Assembly (NCBI GenBank): GCA_947044365.1
Contig: OX345650.1
Location: forward strand, 4,397,372 to 4,461,371
Source: Petrosia ficiformis
Lineage: Eukaryota > Porifera > Demospongiae > Haplosclerida > Petrosiidae
Direction of reading: 5' to 3'
DNA: 64,000 bases
The notes beneath the pieces were generated by a model, which searched no databases, was not told where the DNA came from, and was given only the letters and a program-made list of their open reading frames with translations. The position numbers and the translations under genes were made by a program. Of the stretch, positions 62,029 to 64,000 are shown piece after piece. Position 1 is the first letter of the stretch. Every line of letters begins with the position of its first letter.

Positions 62029-63591
62029 TTATCGTCCACATTTACAAACACCAACTGCACGAAAGAATTCAGCAACTACTTTATCACCAATGTCCTGAAT
62101 AAGGTACCACGATTCTTCAAAATTAGCATTTCTACAAACACAATGTCGACACACTATACTTCCACTTGCTAGCAACACAGGGAGTACACTAACACAACTG
62201 CTGGAGCCATTAACACGTTTAGCAAGTTCTAAATTCATACGATTGAAATTAATTCCATGAAATCCAGCAGCCTCTTCCTCTGAAACACCATAATCAATGC
62301 ATCCACTAAGCCTAAAATCTACAAAAGAACCCTTGTTGCAATCATTACTACTTTCAACAAGAACAAAGTATTCGTTTTTAGCAACTAAATCAGAAATGTA
62401 TTTATATCTTTTGCATCGCTCTTCAGTTTCTTCTTCAGAATTCTCATTAGCTACACACTCCTCTAACGCTTCATTGACTATCGCCATATCAAGACCTTTA
62501 CCAATTGCAACGAGTTGAACAGAAAATGCCCCTATTTGGAAGTCACTTGAACGACTGGCCTGTTGCGAAACCTCGTATCGACATCGACCGCTCATATGGA
62601 ATGAATACAGACATGAACGATTTTCAGCAAACCAAACACAACCTTTCATACGAAGGACTCCTTGTGGAAACCCAAGACCGAGAAAACTTTGGAATTTTTC
62701 TAAACAGAGTGGTTTAGAGCTCTCAAACACAACAGAACTGAAATCGTCTTCCAACAAGTGATCAACATGGTCGTGTTTCTTTTTTCCCTTTTCTACCTCT
62801 TGTCTTTTTCGCCTCTCAAGATTCATAGTTCCTCCTTGTGGACTGATGGTATATGCAGCTGGAGTGACCTCATGCGAAACTACCTGCAAACTTGATTGTA
62901 CTTCATCTACTTCCATAATCAAATGAAGAGGAATGGCACAGTATGTGCAAGGATGAATTTGCACACCTGGTACACAGGAAGAAATGAACTGTTTAGCGAT
63001 TAGAAGTTGTTCATCTGTTACAAGATCAGATTTATTCAGTAGCACTACATCGGCACAACGTAGTTGACTATCAGCTGCTACTGACATCGAAATACTTTGA
63101 GTTTCCCTGTCTTGTGCTAACTTAGATACTAAAGTATCTGTATCAACTACAGTAACGACCACGTCTAATCGAATACGATACATTTTTCCATAATCTTGCT
63201 CTAGTGTTGCAATAGTCTGCAGTGGATCAGTAACACCACTGGTCTCCACCACGAGGTAATCAATCTTACCAATATCTGCATCCTGCAAGAGCTGCCACAC
63301 TGCTTTCTGAAACTCACCAGATACTGAACAACATAAACAACCATTGCTTAATTCTACCACTTCATCATGACGTCCAGTACCTCTGACTATCTGCCCATCT
63401 ATGTTTAGAGATGCGAAATCATTTACAGCAGCTGCTATTTTGAGGTTGTGTTTGTTATGAAGAATATAAGTGAGGAGAGTTGTCTTGCCTGCTCCAAGGA
63501 ATCCTGTTACAAGAGTCACTGGAAGATGTTTCTTTTTTGGATTCCAAGCTTGAGCCTCTCTGTGCAAGTAAAGATTACAACGAGAATCCAT
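62029..63591 (-). CDS. CobW/COG0523 metallochaperone GTPase, intronless, 520 aa
   Basis: Walker A is GFLGAGKTTLL (about residues 29-39). The family metal-binding loop is GCLCC, followed by VVETSGVTDP and a base-recognition LLNKSDLV. A CobW C-terminal domain is visible at LGFPQGVLRMKGCVWFAE. Family members use GTP hydrolysis to deliver metal, in known animal cases zinc to methionine aminopeptidase. This copy is longer than the animal ZNG1/CBWD type, and its VNDFASLNIDGQIV segment looks more like the bacterial/algal YjiA-like branch; that is from memory of the family and needs a tree. Unusual parts are a Lys/His linker (KGKKKHDHVDHLLEDD) and a C-terminal extension with CRHCVC and CKCG. A possible ATTAAA polyadenylation signal is at 61954-61959. 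Confidence 0.9.
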   Translation of the reverse strand: MDSRCNLYLHREAQAWNPKKKHLPVTLVTGFLGAGKTTLLTYILHNKHNLKIAAAVNDFASLNIDGQIVRGTGRHDEVVELSNGCLCCSVSGEFQKAVWQLLQDADIGKIDYLVVETSGVTDPLQTIATLEQDYGKMYRIRLDVVVTVVDTDTLVSKLAQDRETQSISMSVAADSQLRCADVVLLNKSDLVTDEQLLIAKQFISSCVPGVQIHPCTYCAIPLHLIMEVDEVQSSLQVVSHEVTPAAYTISPQGGTMNLERRKRQEVEKGKKKHDHVDHLLEDDFSSVVFESSKPLCLEKFQSFLGLGFPQGVLRMKGCVWFAENRSCLYSFHMSGRCRYEVSQQASRSSDFQIGAFSVQLVAIGKGLDMAIVNEALEECVANENSEEETEERCKRYKYISDLVAKNEYFVLVESSNDCNKGSFVDFRLSGCIDYGVSEEEAAGFHGINFNRMNLELAKRVNGSSSCVSVLPVLLASGSIVCRHCVCRNANFEESWYLIQDIGDKVVAEFFRAVGVCKCGR

Positions 63592-63675
63592 CTTTATAGG
63601 GCGTGTCTACCCCACCCATACTGGGGGGCGGGGCTAAGCACTTTTTTTTTTTTTGTGCAGGGGTGATGATTAAAA
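63592..63675. promoter_or_regulatory. 84-bp divergent spacer between CobW and FBXO30/40-like genes
   Basis: The start codons of the two genes point away from each other across 84 bp, so this must contain a shared promoter or both 5' leaders. It holds a GGGGGGCGGGGC stretch at about 63624-63635, unusually GC-rich for this window and resembling an Sp1-type GC box, and an oligo-T run at 63643-63654. No TATA box is seen. Confidence 0.55.
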
Positions 63676-64000
63676 ATGAATGATGATGGCCATTTACACT
63701 GCAACAACTGTGTATCTTTGAACTGTTCTTTCTGGGAAGGTTGTCCTAAAGTCACGTGTCTTGAATGTGATGTTGAACTACATTCATGCATGTCAATGGA
63801 TCATACTGAAGTATGTCCAGAGATCACCATCTCTTGCATAAATTCACAGTATGGCTGTCCATTAGAGATAAAACGAAAGCACCTGACCTCCCACTTAGCA
63901 CAATGTCCTGTAATGATTGCAGTAGTTACTCGTGGTGATATTATTCCTTGCAATCACTGCTCAACTCCGATTTGTAGACCTCTCCAATGTGATCACGACA
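63676..64000 (+). CDS. FBXO30/FBXO40-like TRAF-type zinc-finger protein, N-terminal part, cut by window end
   Basis: The reading frame is open from the ATG at 63676 to the window end (108 codons). It begins with HLHCNNC and a cysteine-rich module, then VELHSCMSMDHTEVCP, then CINSQYGCPLEIKRKHLTSH and LAQCP. This spacing of Cys and His matches the TRAF-type zinc-finger region at the N-terminus of FBXO30 and FBXO40. Those are substrate adaptors of SCF ubiquitin ligases. The F-box itself would lie beyond the window, so membership in an SCF complex is inferred. The start is supported by position: it is the first ATG after the divergent promoter and directly precedes the zinc-binding module. Confidence 0.8.
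   Translation, partial: MNDDGHLHCNNCVSLNCSFWEGCPKVTCLECDVELHSCMSMDHTEVCPEITISCINSQYGCPLEIKRKHLTSHLAQCPVMIAVVTRGDIIPCNHCSTPICRPLQCDHD

Overview
The window is nuclear DNA of an intron-rich, AT-rich animal. The evidence is classical metazoan signalling genes (a FERM-PDZ-tyrosine-phosphatase protein, a second FERM protein, a Rho/Rnd-like GTPase), GT-AG introns, tRNA-derived SINEs, hAT-type MITEs, and a very large load of (TACA)n, (GA)n and (GTACAT)n repeats. Tight intergenic spacing beside repeat-swollen introns would fit a non-bilaterian such as a sponge, but the sequence alone does not fix the phylum.

Layout, left to right. 1-2970: intergenic or downstream-gene sequence with two candidate minus-strand exons and a terminal-inverted-repeat (TIR) element. 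2971-25569 (minus): a FERM-domain gene that I assembled from 16 exons (1456 aa) with a long disordered tail, YDxP motifs and a C-terminal PDZ ligand. 25958-26548 (plus): an intronless Rnd-like GTPase, divergent from the FERM gene, with a visible TATA box. 26549-31000: intergenic repeats. 31001-61879 (minus): a 30-exon PTPN3/PTPN4-type gene. Its exon phases join without a break into 912 codons plus stop, and human PTPN3 is about the same length. 62029-63591 (minus): an intronless CobW/COG0523 metal-chaperone GTPase ending only 149 bp upstream of the PTPN start codon. 63676-64000 (plus, open at the window edge): the N-terminus of an FBXO30/FBXO40-like TRAF-type zinc-finger protein, divergent from the CobW gene across 84 bp.

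Function. The two large genes are cortical FERM scaffolds lying head-to-tail in the same orientation. One carries PDZ and phosphatase domains, the other carries tyrosine docking motifs and a -TDV end that a class I PDZ domain could bind. The phosphatase keeps its catalytic Cys and Arg but has changed residues in four other catalytic loops, so it may be weak or inactive.

The remaining sequence is mostly repeats inside introns: microsatellites up to about 1.2 kb, minisatellites of 21, 24, 46, 55, 82, 90 and 113 bp, at least seven copies of one hAT-type MITE, several hairpin elements and two kinds of tRNA-like repeat. Several microsatellites sit exactly where the phosphatase and FERM genes need polypyrimidine tracts or splice sites.
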